Assembly: GCF_017052585.1 (NCBI RefSeq)
Contig: NZ_JAFFHZ010000001.1
Coordinates: 2,646,501-2,710,500, forward strand
Length of the DNA: 64,000 nucleotides
Reading direction: 5' to 3'
DNA from: Paenibacillus apiarius
GTDB taxonomy: Bacteria > Bacillota > Bacilli > Paenibacillales > Paenibacillaceae
Shown here: positions 43,745 through 52,616 of the stretch, one piece after another
How the letters are laid out: every line of letters begins with the position of its first letter
Numbering within the stretch: the first letter of the stretch is position 1
Position numbers and translations under genes: made by a program
Notes under the pieces: model-generated
The model's database searches: none
Seen by the model: only the letters and a program-made list of their open reading frames with translations
What the model was told of the DNA's origin: nothing

Positions 43745-45382
43745 ATGAAACCAATCGTTGACGTGGCGGCGCAGCTAGGAATTGCGCAGGAACAGCTTGA
43801 GCTTTACGGCAAGTACAAGGCCAAGTTAGGACGCGAAGTGTGGGACGATATCGCCGGACGGCCGGACGGCAAGCTAATTCTGGTGACGGCCATGAATCCT
43901 ACGCCGGCCGGAGAAGGGAAGACACTGACGACGATCGGGCTGACGCAGGGCTTGAATCGTATCGGGCGGCGAGCGGCTGCCGCTCTGCGGGAACCGTCCC
44001 TTGGGCCCTGCATGGGCATGAAAGGCGGCGCGACCGGAAGCGGCAGTGCGCAGATTGTTCCGGCAGAGGATATCAATCTTCACTTTACCGGCGATATTCA
44101 TGCGATTACCGCGGCGCATAATTTGCTCGCGGCGTTGTTGGATAACCATCTGCATCAAGGCAATGCGCTGCGTATCAACCCGTCGCGCATTATGTGGAAG
44201 CGCGCCGTGGATATGAATGACCGCGCTTTGCGCAACATTGTCATCGGCATCGGCGAAGGCAACGGAGTGGTGCGTGAGGACGGATTTATGATTTCAACGG
44301 CTTCGGAAGTGATGGCGGTACTGTGTCTTGCGGAAGATATGAACGATCTGCGGGAGCGGCTGGGTAAAATAGTGATTGCGTATAACGATAGCGGCGAGCC
44401 GGTATCCGCCTCCGATCTGCAGGCGATCGATGCCATGTGCGCGCTCTTGAAGGATGCCATTCATCCGAATCTCGTGCAGACGATCGAGGGCGATCCGGTG
44501 CTTGTGCATGGCGGCCCGTTTGCCAATATTGCACATGGCTGCAGCAGCGTGCGCGCGACGAGATACGCGTTGAAGCTGGCGGATTACGTGGTGACCGAAG
44601 CGGGATTCGGGGCGGATCTTGGAGCCGAGAAATTTATGGACATCAAATGCCGTCAGACGGGGCTTTATCCTTCGGCGATCGTGATTGTTGCGACGGTCCG
44701 GGCCATGAAGTTCAACGGCGGCGTGCCGAAGCAGGAGCTTGCCCATGAGCAGGTCGAGGCGGTGCGTGCCGGCTTCTGCAACGTAGAGCGGCATATTGCG
44801 AACATGCGCCAGTTCGGCGTGCCGGTGCTGGTCGCAGTGAACCGGTTCGCCACGGATACCGAGGCGGAGCTGGAAGCGGTAATGGCCTTATGCCGCGATG
44901 CCGGTACGGAAGCCGTCATCTCTGAGGCTTGGGATAAGGGCGGCGAAGGCTGTCGGGCGCTCGCGGAGCGGGTGGCTGATCTGGCCGATCAATCCGGAGC
45001 GAAGGAGAACTTCCGTCTACTCTATCCGGATAACATGTCGCTCGAGGACAAAATCGCCACGATCGTAACTCGCATCTATCGCGGGGCCGAGGTGAAGTAT
45101 CGTCCGGCAGCGAAGCGCGCCCTGGAGGAGCTTGCTCGCCGCGGAGCGGGGAGTGTGCCCGTCTGCATGGCGAAGACACCGTATTCGTTCACGGATCGGC
45201 CGGGCGTGCTCGGTGCCCCAGAGGACTTCGCGATCGAGGTGCAAGATATTCGTTGGTCGAGAGGCGCAGGTTTCGCAGTCGTGCATACGGGTCAAGTGAT
45301 GACTATGCCGGGTATGCCGAAGGCCCCTGCGGCGGAGCGGATCAAGCTGGACGATCAGGACCGTATCGTCGGGCTGCTGTAA
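43745..45382 (+). CDS. fhs: Formate-tetrahydrofolate ligase
   Basis: A 545-residue enzyme that joins formate to tetrahydrofolate using ATP, feeding one-carbon metabolism. The P-loop and N-terminal motifs are ILVTAMNPTPAGEGKTLTTIGLTQGL and REPSLGPCMGMKGGATGSGSAQIVPAEDINLHFTGDIHAITAAHNLL. Later are VVTEAGFGADLGAEKFMDIKCR and the C-terminal MTMPGMPKAPAAE. The length and all blocks match the family. The ATG at 43745 follows TGGGAGGAATC. Transcribed alone, with a strong terminator behind. Confidence 0.97.
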   Translation: MKPIVDVAAQLGIAQEQLELYGKYKAKLGREVWDDIAGRPDGKLILVTAMNPTPAGEGKTLTTIGLTQGLNRIGRRAAAALREPSLGPCMGMKGGATGSGSAQIVPAEDINLHFTGDIHAITAAHNLLAALLDNHLHQGNALRINPSRIMWKRAVDMNDRALRNIVIGIGEGNGVVREDGFMISTASEVMAVLCLAEDMNDLRERLGKIVIAYNDSGEPVSASDLQAIDAMCALLKDAIHPNLVQTIEGDPVLVHGGPFANIAHGCSSVRATRYALKLADYVVTEAGFGADLGAEKFMDIKCRQTGLYPSAIVIVATVRAMKFNGGVPKQELAHEQVEAVRAGFCNVERHIANMRQFGVPVLVAVNRFATDTEAELEAVMALCRDAGTEAVISEAWDKGGEGCRALAERVADLADQSGAKENFRLLYPDNMSLEDKIATIVTRIYRGAEVKYRPAAKRALEELARRGAGSVPVCMAKTPYSFTDRPGVLGAPEDFAIEVQDIRWSRGAGFAVVHTGQVMTMPGMPKAPAAERIKLDDQDRIVGLL

Positions 45383-45715
45383 GTAATCGAAGCGTCTAAA
45401 GTGTACGCAATACTGGAGTGACTTCGGTGCCACGGTTGGGAAGAGGGAGGACAAGCGGAAGCGGGGAATTTGCTGAAGGCGTAACGCCGCTTGCCGCCAG
45501 CTCCACACGTGATTATACGGAATAAGGACTTGGTTTCTAATAACCAAGTCCTTATTTTTTGCCTTTAGGCTTGAGCTTAAGTCTGGCTGTATACCTTGAA
45601 TCATCCTTCATTGGGTTTTATGCAGCGGAACCGCAGTGTCTGCCTTACAGAGGCAGGTTTCATTGGAAATCATCCAGTAGTTTCACGCTCTCTCCGTGCC
45701 AGTCACTCTTTTCAA
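45383..45715. other. Gap between fhs and the hemerythrin gene
   Basis: Convergent gap of about 330 bp holding the fhs terminator (45521-45560) and no supported gene. Confidence 0.6.
45521..45560 (+). terminator. Terminator after fhs
   Basis: AATAAGGACTTGGTT pairs over 15 bp with AACCAAGTCCTTATT, followed by four more T. Confidence 0.95.
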
Positions 45716-46978
45716 TTATTGCGGTATTGCGGAATAAATGCGCTTTTCCCCTTCGATGGCTTGGATGGGCGCAATGTTCTGCGTAAATTCAAGGGTTCCC
45801 CGATAACGGCCATCGGCATCGCGTACGGCAAAATAACGAATGAGCACATATTTGTCTTTCATCCGGATCCAGAAATCCTCCACATCCTTCGCCCCTGCTT
45901 TGAAATCGGCCAATAGCTGATTCACGACATGCACGCTTTGCGGCGGATGGCAGTTCTGTACGGTGCGGCCGATGACGGACTTCGTGCGGGTAAAGATGCG
46001 CTCTTTACCGTGAGAATAGTAACGAACGACATCATGTTCATCAATGAATGTAATATCGACTGGAAGATGATTCAGCAGCAGCTCCAGCTGCGCCAAGGAC
46101 AGCAAGCCGGTCTCCAAACGGATGAACCCTTCGCTTAAGGCTGTATCCTCAGCAGCGGTTTGCGCGCGTGCGGGCTTCCATACGCCTGCAGGTTCGGTGA
46201 GGCAATATCCGATATCCCCGCTTTCGGCAGCGATGCGCAGCCACTCATCTTCGGTTAATGTTTGCAGCGACATCGGGAATAATATATTTTCTTCTTTAAA
46301 GATCATTTCGCTCAGTTCGTGAATGATATCCTGCAATTGCGCAGCAATGGTCTCCTTGTCCAGACTGCCGTCCTGCGGATAGTCGATAATCGCCTGCTTC
46401 ACGGTCTTCAGCGCGGCGCGTATGCGATCGTCAACGCCCCACATCACTTGTGTCGGACCGTTAATGCCGTATTTCTCAAGATACGGGAATAGCAGGTTCT
46501 CCTTGCGGCTGTAATGCTTATCGACATCCATCAGCAGATTCAGGTCCTCCAGCAGCTTTAAGCGGTTCCGCTCACTGCTCTCCTGCTTGAAACGCTCCGT
46601 ATGAAGGGACAGCTTGAATTGCGCAAGCTGCTCCAGTTCGCGATTTTCCAGCTTGAACGTATGCACCGGATGGCCCGGTTGTTCCTCCGGCTGCGAAGGG
46701 CGGTGAATCTCTTGAATCGAGCCTTTGAATACGGCCGTGTGCACGGAACAGAGACGTTGCACTTCTTCGACCGGAATGCCCTCCTCCTTCATGAGAGCAT
46801 GCTCCATCGCCGAAATTTCCGCTACAGTGACATCGCCCACCGCTTCTTCGAACCGGGCTTTGACTTCCTCTACGCTCTTGCCATCGTGCAGCTCCTTTAT
46901 GATCTCCTTCAGCAGTTGCTGGCGTTGACGGTTGGTCGAATCGACGCCGTGCTCGCGATTGTTAATCATTTCACTCAT
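45716..46978 (-). CDS. DUF438/hemerythrin/PAS protein
   Basis: A 420-residue soluble protein of three parts: a DUF438 domain (about 15-95, LLKEIIKELHDGKSVEEVKARFEEAVGDVTVAEISAMEHALMKEEGI), a hemerythrin-like four-helix bundle (about 130-255; HTERFKQ, DVDKHYSRKENLLFPYLEKYG, and FKEENILFPMSLQ), and a C-terminal PAS-like domain (about 290-410; ITFIDEHDVVRYYS, GRTVQNCHPPQSVHVVNQLLADFKAG). The His/Glu ligands HFPYLE and EENILFP suit a di-iron site. The start overlaps the DUF1858 gene by eight bases. A role in oxygen, NO or iron-sulphur stress is likely, because an Fnr-type box lies upstream. Confidence 0.88.
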   Translation of the reverse strand: MSEMINNREHGVDSTNRQRQQLLKEIIKELHDGKSVEEVKARFEEAVGDVTVAEISAMEHALMKEEGIPVEEVQRLCSVHTAVFKGSIQEIHRPSQPEEQPGHPVHTFKLENRELEQLAQFKLSLHTERFKQESSERNRLKLLEDLNLLMDVDKHYSRKENLLFPYLEKYGINGPTQVMWGVDDRIRAALKTVKQAIIDYPQDGSLDKETIAAQLQDIIHELSEMIFKEENILFPMSLQTLTEDEWLRIAAESGDIGYCLTEPAGVWKPARAQTAAEDTALSEGFIRLETGLLSLAQLELLLNHLPVDITFIDEHDVVRYYSHGKERIFTRTKSVIGRTVQNCHPPQSVHVVNQLLADFKAGAKDVEDFWIRMKDKYVLIRYFAVRDADGRYRGTLEFTQNIAPIQAIEGEKRIYSAIPQ

Positions 46979-47219
46979 GATGACGCAGCTCCTTTCCGAT
47001 AACGTGGTAGCCTTCGCGTTCGAACGTCCCGATAATGTGGTTCAAATCCTTTCCCCGGGCCTTGGCGCCCAGTGGAATGGTCATGATTCGCCCGGCCGTG
47101 TTCAATATCATGGGATTCGCCATCTGATCGAATCCTAGTGAATGCATGATGCGTATGACGTCAGGGTCTGATGTGCATAAGTCATAAACGGATTTCGTCA
47201 AATCCAGTGTTTTATTCAT
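46971..47219 (-). CDS. DUF1858 domain protein
   Basis: An 82-residue protein with the DUF1858 core (DLTKSVYDLCTSDPDVIRIMHSLGFDQMANPMILNTAGRIMTIPLGAKARGKDLNHIIGTFEREGY). The same domain precedes the DUF438-hemerythrin module in other Firmicutes, sometimes fused. It overlaps the DUF438 gene by eight bases, so the two are made together and probably act as one unit. The promoter region carries Fnr-like and Fur-like sites. Confidence 0.87.
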   Translation of the reverse strand: MNKTLDLTKSVYDLCTSDPDVIRIMHSLGFDQMANPMILNTAGRIMTIPLGAKARGKDLNHIIGTFEREGYHVIGKELRHHE

Positions 47220-47275
47220 GGTAGAAGCACCTCTAATGGATTAGGAAATGAACAGGGTCAAGTTCATCATGGGAA

Positions 47276-47290
47276 TGAGAACTATTCTCA
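47276..47290. promoter_or_regulatory. Fur-box-like dyad
   Basis: TGAGAACTATTCTCA fits the 7-1-7 Fur box (TGATAATNATTATCA) at 11 of 15 positions and is itself near-symmetric. It lies just downstream of the predicted start of transcription of the DUF1858 operon, a good place for repression. Confidence 0.5.
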
Positions 47291-47303
47291 TGCCTGTAAT
47301 GCT

Positions 47304-47346
47304 ACAATAGCACGGATAACTTGACCCATTTGTGATTGTACGCACA
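47304..47346 (-). promoter_or_regulatory. Fnr-type promoter of the DUF1858-DUF438 operon
   Basis: TGTGATTGTACGCACA (47331-47346) matches the Bacillus Fnr box TGTGA-N6-TCACA at 9 of 10 positions. A -10-like TATTGT lies on the minus strand at 47309-47304. This puts the box centre about 41.5 bp before the predicted start of transcription, the position from which Fnr/Crp proteins activate. Confidence 0.65.
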
Positions 47347-47493
47347 AAGTTGATGACATTGTGATGAAGGAGGAATTGAGGTTAGCCGATTGTTGAGGTA
47401 TGATGGGGACAAAGGTAATTTTTCGGACAAAGGCCATCTCGGAAGCACTGCTTTCGGATGGATGAACATTTATGGAAAAAGGAGTTGGGAACG

Positions 47494-47799
47494 ATGGCGA
47501 TAGCCGAGATTACCGTAATTCCGGTTGGCACGGGTTCCACGAGCTTGAGCCGCTATGTCGCCGACATGCAGCGGGCGATTGAGCAAGTAGAGGGGATTAC
47601 GTACGAGTTGACCGCAATGGGGACGATAATTGAAGGGCCGCTCGACCGCTTGTTCGCGGCCATACAAGCCCTGCACGAGAGCCCGTTTCAAGCGGGGGCG
47701 AAGCGCGTATCAACCGTTGTGAAGATCGACGACCGCCGGGATAAAGCGTCTTCGGTCGTACAGAAGCTCGAATCGGTGAGAGAGAAGCTGAATGCGTAA
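47494..47799 (+). CDS. MTH1187/YkoF-type thiamine-binding protein
   Basis: A 101-residue protein of the MTH1187 family (MAIAEITVIPVGTGSTSLSRYVADMQRAIEQVEGITYELTAMGTIIEGPLDRLFAAIQALHESPFQAGAKRVSTVVKIDDRRDK). Members bind thiamine or related ligands as ferredoxin-like dimers. The ATG follows AAAGGAG; an earlier in-frame ATG has no site. Single gene, divergent from the DUF1858 operon. Confidence 0.9.
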   Translation: MAIAEITVIPVGTGSTSLSRYVADMQRAIEQVEGITYELTAMGTIIEGPLDRLFAAIQALHESPFQAGAKRVSTVVKIDDRRDKASSVVQKLESVREKLNA

Positions 47800-47806
47800 T
47801 GAAATG

Positions 47807-47857
47807 AAACGGCGTCCCGTCTTTGCGCATCAGCGCTAAGCAATAGGGACGCCGTTT
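47807..47857. terminator. Bidirectional terminator between the thiamine-binding and GDPD genes
   Basis: AAACGGCGTCCC pairs with GGGACGCCGTTT over 12 bp; the loop holds a smaller GCGC hairpin. It sits between two convergent genes. Confidence 0.85.
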
Positions 47858-47870
47858 TGTTGATGCAGCG

Positions 47871-49697
47871 TTACTGTTTATGATCCGACGTGAGAATAGG
47901 TTCGTTCAGCAGTTCAATCGTATCTCTTGCATCCGCGGAGATATCCGTGATGATGCCGTCCACGCCGAGGGTATAGAAATGCTCTACCTGTTCGGGGTCA
48001 TTCACGGTCCATACATATAACGGTTTGCCGGCCAGCTTGGCGGAAGCCGCCAGCCGCGGTCTGGCAAAAGCCTCCTCCACGACGAAGAAATCGGCTTCGA
48101 AGCGGCTAAGCTGTGCAAAGGTAGCGTATATAACATAACCGACCTTCAGATCGGGAGCTGCCGCCTTCACTTGCTGAATTAAATCGTATTCGAGGCTTTG
48201 CACCACGATGTCATTCTCCGCCTTATGGCGTCGCACCGTATCGACAAATAGGGGGACGTAATTATATTCGTGTCCATGCGTCTTTAATTCGATATTTAAA
48301 CGAATGCGTCCCTTCGCAAATTCCAACACCTCATCTAGCGAGGAAACATGCCCTTCGAAACCACCTTGACGCAACGGAATTTTCTGTAATTCATTCAACG
48401 TCAGGTCAAACACATTGACATTTTCCCCTGAAAGCCGCTTAAGGTTTTCATCATGAATGACTGCGAGCTTATGGTCCTTCGTCTGCAGAATGTCCAGCTC
48501 GATATAATCGGCTCTGGCTTCTATGGCGCCTGCAAATGCGCCGAGCGTATTTTCGACCCCGGACTGGACATCTCCGCGGTGGGCCATAATGATAAATTCA
48601 TCCTTGGCCTCACCTACGTCGGTAAGCAGCGCCGATACCCCCCAGCCGATAGCGATCAGGACAAGCAAGCCGAATGTCGCCAGCTTCGGACGATGGCTCT
48701 GAATAAAGCCGCGGCGCGTTTCCCTGCTTTCCCACACGGTAGCACTGAGTCCATCCGTCTCGATGGAGATGGCGTCCTTGCCTGAATATTTGACGTACAG
48801 GCGGGTAATCAGTGTAATGAACAGCGGAGTCATCACCAAGGTGAGCGCGTAGACACCTATGCTAATAATGACGCCGAGCGTCGTAACGGCGGCCGGCGGA
48901 ATGCCCGTGTCTTCCGGGAGCAGCCACAGCAGCGCGGTTAGAACGAGGAGAAAGACAATGACGGCAAGCGCAAATACGAGCACCCACTCCAACACGGCTC
49001 TCACAATCGACCATTTGCTCTTCCAAAATAATCGGCTGCTCTTCCAAACCGCATACCAAAATCGGTTCGTATTTTCCAGGACGAGAATGGGCAGCGCATA
49101 AATGCATAGGCAGTTCAGCACGAGAACAATGAGAAAGAACAAGAGGAACATGACGGTGCCGAATCCGGTCTTCAACAATTCCCCGGTAATAAAGTTCGGA
49201 ATCGTGACATTCGGCAGCAAGGAAGGACCGAAGCCGGCATCAAGCAGCGGAACCAAGAGCAGCAAGTACAGGGAAAGCCCGAAGATTCCGATTCGCCATA
49301 ATCCGGGCAGGCGTGACAGTGCCTTCAACAGCACGGCGCGAATACGCGCCTTTTTGCCCTGCATTCCGTAATAGGCGATATAGATCAACACCGCAAATTC
49401 GGTGTAAATGAGCATCATCGCCACTGGCGCCATAAGGATCAGGCTGAGCAGCCCGTAGCGGCTGAAGACGAAGCGAAGCAGATCGTGATTGGCCGCAGCG
49501 TTGAAGCCGCCCAAATCGAGCATTTTGTTGAAGACAACCGAAAGCAAAGGAATAAACAGCCCGACAGTCATCAGCTTGTATGCCAGTTCAAACAGGAGAA
49601 AAGGTCGATGCGCATGCTTCCATACTTGCAGGATGTCCCGTGTAGTCCGAAAGGAGAATAACCGGGATTTCTTTTTGGGTTGGGTCATGGCATTCAT
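47871..49697 (-). CDS. Membrane-anchored glycerophosphodiester phosphodiesterase
   Basis: A 608-residue enzyme. The N-terminal half has about seven membrane segments and a final one near 335-355. The C-terminal GDPD TIM barrel begins FIIMAHRGDVQSGVENTLGAF and continues with ARADYIELDILQTKDHKLAVIHDENLKRLSG, LNIELKTHG, and PLYVWTVNDPEQVEHFYTLGVDGIITD. The catalytic His and Glu/Asp metal ligands are present. It cleaves glycerophosphodiesters such as phospholipid head groups or lipoteichoic acid units. The membrane half is the GPDPase_memb type. AAAGGAAAC lies before the start. Transcribed alone. Confidence 0.92.
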   Translation of the reverse strand: MNAMTQPKKKSRLFSFRTTRDILQVWKHAHRPFLLFELAYKLMTVGLFIPLLSVVFNKMLDLGGFNAAANHDLLRFVFSRYGLLSLILMAPVAMMLIYTEFAVLIYIAYYGMQGKKARIRAVLLKALSRLPGLWRIGIFGLSLYLLLLVPLLDAGFGPSLLPNVTIPNFITGELLKTGFGTVMFLLFFLIVLVLNCLCIYALPILVLENTNRFWYAVWKSSRLFWKSKWSIVRAVLEWVLVFALAVIVFLLVLTALLWLLPEDTGIPPAAVTTLGVIISIGVYALTLVMTPLFITLITRLYVKYSGKDAISIETDGLSATVWESRETRRGFIQSHRPKLATFGLLVLIAIGWGVSALLTDVGEAKDEFIIMAHRGDVQSGVENTLGAFAGAIEARADYIELDILQTKDHKLAVIHDENLKRLSGENVNVFDLTLNELQKIPLRQGGFEGHVSSLDEVLEFAKGRIRLNIELKTHGHEYNYVPLFVDTVRRHKAENDIVVQSLEYDLIQQVKAAAPDLKVGYVIYATFAQLSRFEADFFVVEEAFARPRLAASAKLAGKPLYVWTVNDPEQVEHFYTLGVDGIITDISADARDTIELLNEPILTSDHKQ

Positions 49698-50024
49698 AAA
49701 ATTTGTTTCCTTTTAATTGGTATTGTTTATTATTTATTCATTATAGACTACGATTTTCTTTGCACCAAGGATTCAAATTTAAGGAAAAGGCTGAGCGGAA
49801 ACGGGAGTTCGGCGTCATGAAGACGATTGGCTATACGCCCTGAAGTTTCGGGAGGATGTGCTGTGTTGAGCTGCGGGAGTCGCTGCTGTCTTCGCTTGTT
49901 GGACACGGTCATCGGCGTTCTGGCGGTTGTGCAGCGGCCCCAATAAGGTTGATAAGAAGAGCAAGACACCCGCCCTTAAGGGCAGGCGTCTTGTTGATCA
50001 ATGCGAATGCCTGCTGTCGGCCAA
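49698..50024. other. Gap between the GDPD and glutamate dehydrogenase genes
   Basis: About 330 bp without a supported gene. Its right end carries the gudB terminator (49962-49993). A minus-strand frame here has no family feature. Confidence 0.5.
49962..49993 (-). terminator. Terminator after gudB
   Basis: CAAGACGCCTGCCC pairs with GGGCGGGTGTCTTG (wobble pairs) around four bases on the minus strand, followed by CTCTTCTTATC. Confidence 0.75.
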
Positions 50025-51290
50025 TTATACCCAGCCACGAGCTCGCATAGCTTCGGTAACGCGCTGAAGCGAAATCATGTACGCTGCCGTACGCAAGTCA
50101 GTTTCATACTCTTTTGCCATATTACGAACTGCGTCGTATGATTTCACCATATTAACCTGCAGCTTCTCGAGGACTTCCTCTTCGCTCCAGTAGTAGTTCA
50201 TCAAGTTCTGCACCCATTCGAAGTAGGATACGGTTACGCCGCCAGCATTGGCCAAAATATCCGGAATAACGATGCAGCCCTTCTGATTGAGAATGGCATC
50301 CGCTTCTGGCGTTGTAGGCCCGTTCGCTGCTTCGGCGACAATGCGCGCTTGCACGCGGGACGCATTCTCTTTCGTAATGACATTCTCCAACGCTGCCGGA
50401 ATCAGAATATCTACATCAAGCTCCAGCAATTGCTCATTGCTGATATGATACTGCACGCCATAATCCAAAATCGTCGCTTCATCTTTCAACTGTTCGATGC
50501 GGTTCAAGTCAAGGCCGTTCGCATCGTAGATTCCGCCGCGGGAGTCGCTTACCGCGACTACGGTCGCCCCGAGGTCGGTCAACAGGCGCGCCGCAATGCG
50601 GCCGGCGTTGCCGAAGCCTTGCACCGCTACGGTTGCTTTCTCCATCGGCAGCTTGATATCTTCCAGCGCCGATTGAATGGCGTAGACACAGCCTTGAGCG
50701 GTCGCTGCATTCCGTCCTTGCGAACCCCCGATAATAATCGGCTTGCCGGTAATGACACCAGGAGAATAATGACCGCGCAAACGGCTGTACGTATCCATCA
50801 TCCAGCCCATGATTTGCGGGGTGGTGTATACGTCCGGAGCCGGGATATCACGTTCAGGTCCTACGATGTCCGCGATAGCTTCCATAAAGGCGCGGCTGAC
50901 GCGTTCGAGTTCGCCTTTGCTCATTTTACGCGGGTCGCAAATGACGCCGCCTTTACCGCCGCCGTACGGCAATCCAACAACGCCGCATTTGAACGTCATC
51001 CACATCGACAGTGCCTTAACTTCATCTAATGTAACGTCAGGATGGAATCGAATGCCGCCTTTTGTTGGGCCAATCGCATCATTGTGCTGCGAACGGTATC
51101 CGTCAAAAATGCGTACCGAACCATCGTCCATCCGAACGGGAAAGCTCACTGACAAAACGCGCTTAGGCTTTTTCAACAATTCCGTTACATGCTTGGGCAA
51201 TTGTAATTTCGCGGCTGCAGCGTCAATTTGCTTCTGTACGATTTCGTACGGGTTTAGCACTTCTGCTTGTTCACGTTGTAAAATTTCCAA
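50025..51290 (-). CDS. gudB: NAD-dependent glutamate dehydrogenase
   Basis: A 421-residue enzyme that converts glutamate and NAD to 2-oxoglutarate and ammonium. The substrate motif is QHNDAIGPTKGGIRFHPDVTLDEVKALSMWMTFKCGVVGLPYGGGKGGV, with catalytic Lys113, followed by PAPDVYTT. The Rossmann loop is VAVQGFGNAGRIAARLL and the late motif is PDILANAGGVTVSYFEWVQN. It is close to B. subtilis GudB/RocG over its whole length and has no GudB-type inactivating repeat. It starts with TTG, with GGGTGATG as ribosome site, and has a good promoter upstream. Confidence 0.93.
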   Translation of the reverse strand: MEILQREQAEVLNPYEIVQKQIDAAAAKLQLPKHVTELLKKPKRVLSVSFPVRMDDGSVRIFDGYRSQHNDAIGPTKGGIRFHPDVTLDEVKALSMWMTFKCGVVGLPYGGGKGGVICDPRKMSKGELERVSRAFMEAIADIVGPERDIPAPDVYTTPQIMGWMMDTYSRLRGHYSPGVITGKPIIIGGSQGRNAATAQGCVYAIQSALEDIKLPMEKATVAVQGFGNAGRIAARLLTDLGATVVAVSDSRGGIYDANGLDLNRIEQLKDEATILDYGVQYHISNEQLLELDVDILIPAALENVITKENASRVQARIVAEAANGPTTPEADAILNQKGCIVIPDILANAGGVTVSYFEWVQNLMNYYWSEEEVLEKLQVNMVKSYDAVRNMAKEYETDLRTAAYMISLQRVTEAMRARGWV

Positions 51291-51336
51291 GGCTCATCAC
51301 CCATCCTCTCAAGCTATATAGGAACACTTTTCAAAC

Positions 51337-51365
51337 ATTATACTGTCAACGTGCGTATTTTGAAA
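51337..51365 (-). promoter_or_regulatory. gudB promoter
   Basis: On the minus strand TTTCAA (51365-51360) and TATAAT (51342-51337) are 17 bp apart, about 45 bp before the gudB start. Confidence 0.6.
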
Positions 51366-51981
51366 TACATTACGTATCAAAATTCATAAAAAAGTTAAAA
51401 GATTATTTTACATGGGGTGATAAATTTTCTTACATTGAATTATTCTTTTATGGCTATAAAACCTTTTTATATAAAAAATATGTCAATATAAAGCGCTTTC
51501 TTCGTCCTTGTCAAGAGGACAAAAGGATGAAAATCAATGATGCATAGGAAATAGTTGACGTGAAACTACCCCTGCAGCAGAGCGGATTGAAGCTGTCAAA
51601 GTCTGTCCTTACTGGGAGGATGGTTGTTTTGTGCGGAAATGGGCATATGGATAAAAAAACCATATATATTGTGATTATAGCATCGCAATTGTGCTCCAAT
51701 CCGGACTTCTATTTCAAAATGGAAATCGTTCGTTTTTTCGTATTCGTTTATGGCTTCGTTTATTTGCAGTTGTGACCGGGCTGCCCGGACGTGGCTACTT
51801 GGAGGTGATAGCCGTGACCATATTCGCTATATTGTTGACTGTCCTGGAAGCCGTTTATACAAATTATATATATTAATTAGTTTTATTAGGAGATGAAAAT
51901 AAAAAAAAAGGAAATATACATACTCTGCTGAATACTATAACAGTGGTTGACCAAAAAATACCATGGAAGGATGCGTGATAA
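51366..51981. other. AT-rich left part of the toxin island
   Basis: About 600 bp, much richer in A and T than the flanks. Two short plus-strand frames (about 51560-51775 and 51691-51876) have weak support; the second ends in a 20-residue hydrophobic stretch (TIFAILLTVLEAVYTNYIY) after GGAGGTGAT and could be a tiny membrane peptide. No other signal was recognised. Confidence 0.4.
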
Positions 51982-52606
51982 TTGAAGAAAACCCCTATGT
52001 TTCTCCTGTCTGCATTGCTAAGCGCTTCATTTGTATTAGGTGATGTTGCTCTTGCTGCTGCCGCAGATGTTTCACAGACTCGTCCGGCACCATATGCACC
52101 ATTGGTAATGCAATCTGGTAATGTTGATGTTGAAAGTTCACAGATTACCAGATTAAGTCGAGATGAATTTTATGCTCGATATGCTGAACTCACTGGAAAA
52201 AGCATTAGTCAAGTTAAATCAGAATTGGCTAATTCTGAACAGAAATCTCCTCAAATGCTCGGAGATCAGTATTACCAAACATTTGATGCAGAATATACAT
52301 CAAACATTGATCTTGGTGGAGGAGTTAAAGTAAGAGCTGGAATTCTTGTTCAAGTAGAAGAGTTTATGTTTGGGCACTGTCATTAAGAACTTCACAAAAG
52401 GATCTATACAAGCTTCAGGTAAACTCCAACTTTCGTATAGTGGATATGCTGAGACTGCAATTCAAGAGGGCGACACTCATTCAGGAGAAGTGAACTTGGA
52501 TCTTTGGGAGATACTTCATCTTGGTTGGAGTAAATCTCACATGACAAACAAAACAGATTACTACAGAAAACACTTTAGTGGCAGTGGTCAAATCTCACCG
52601 AACTAA
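51982..52606 (+). pseudogene. Secreted Bacillus-type protein, frameshifted
   Basis: A signal peptide (MKKTPMFLLSALLSASFVLG... ALAAAA, starting with TTG) is followed by a mature part with SRDEFYARYAELTGKSISQVKSEL and YYQTFDAEYTSNIDLGGGVKVRAGILVQVEEFMFG. At about 52372 the frame breaks: one extra G in the run GGG turns FGTVIKNFTKG into a stop. The next frame continues at once with TVIKNFTKGSIQASGKLQLSYSGYAETAIQ... and ends at 52606. Removing one base gives about 207 residues. It resembles small secreted proteins of unknown role in the Bacillus cereus group. Real decay or a sequencing error are both possible. Confidence 0.7.
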
Positions 52607-52616
52607 TAAAATTAAT

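Noticed and set aside
51560..51876. Two short plus-strand frames in the left part of the island
   Set aside because: Weak support: no family, doubtful starts. The hydrophobic 20-residue tail after GGAGGTGAT is mentioned in the gap entry but not called as a gene.
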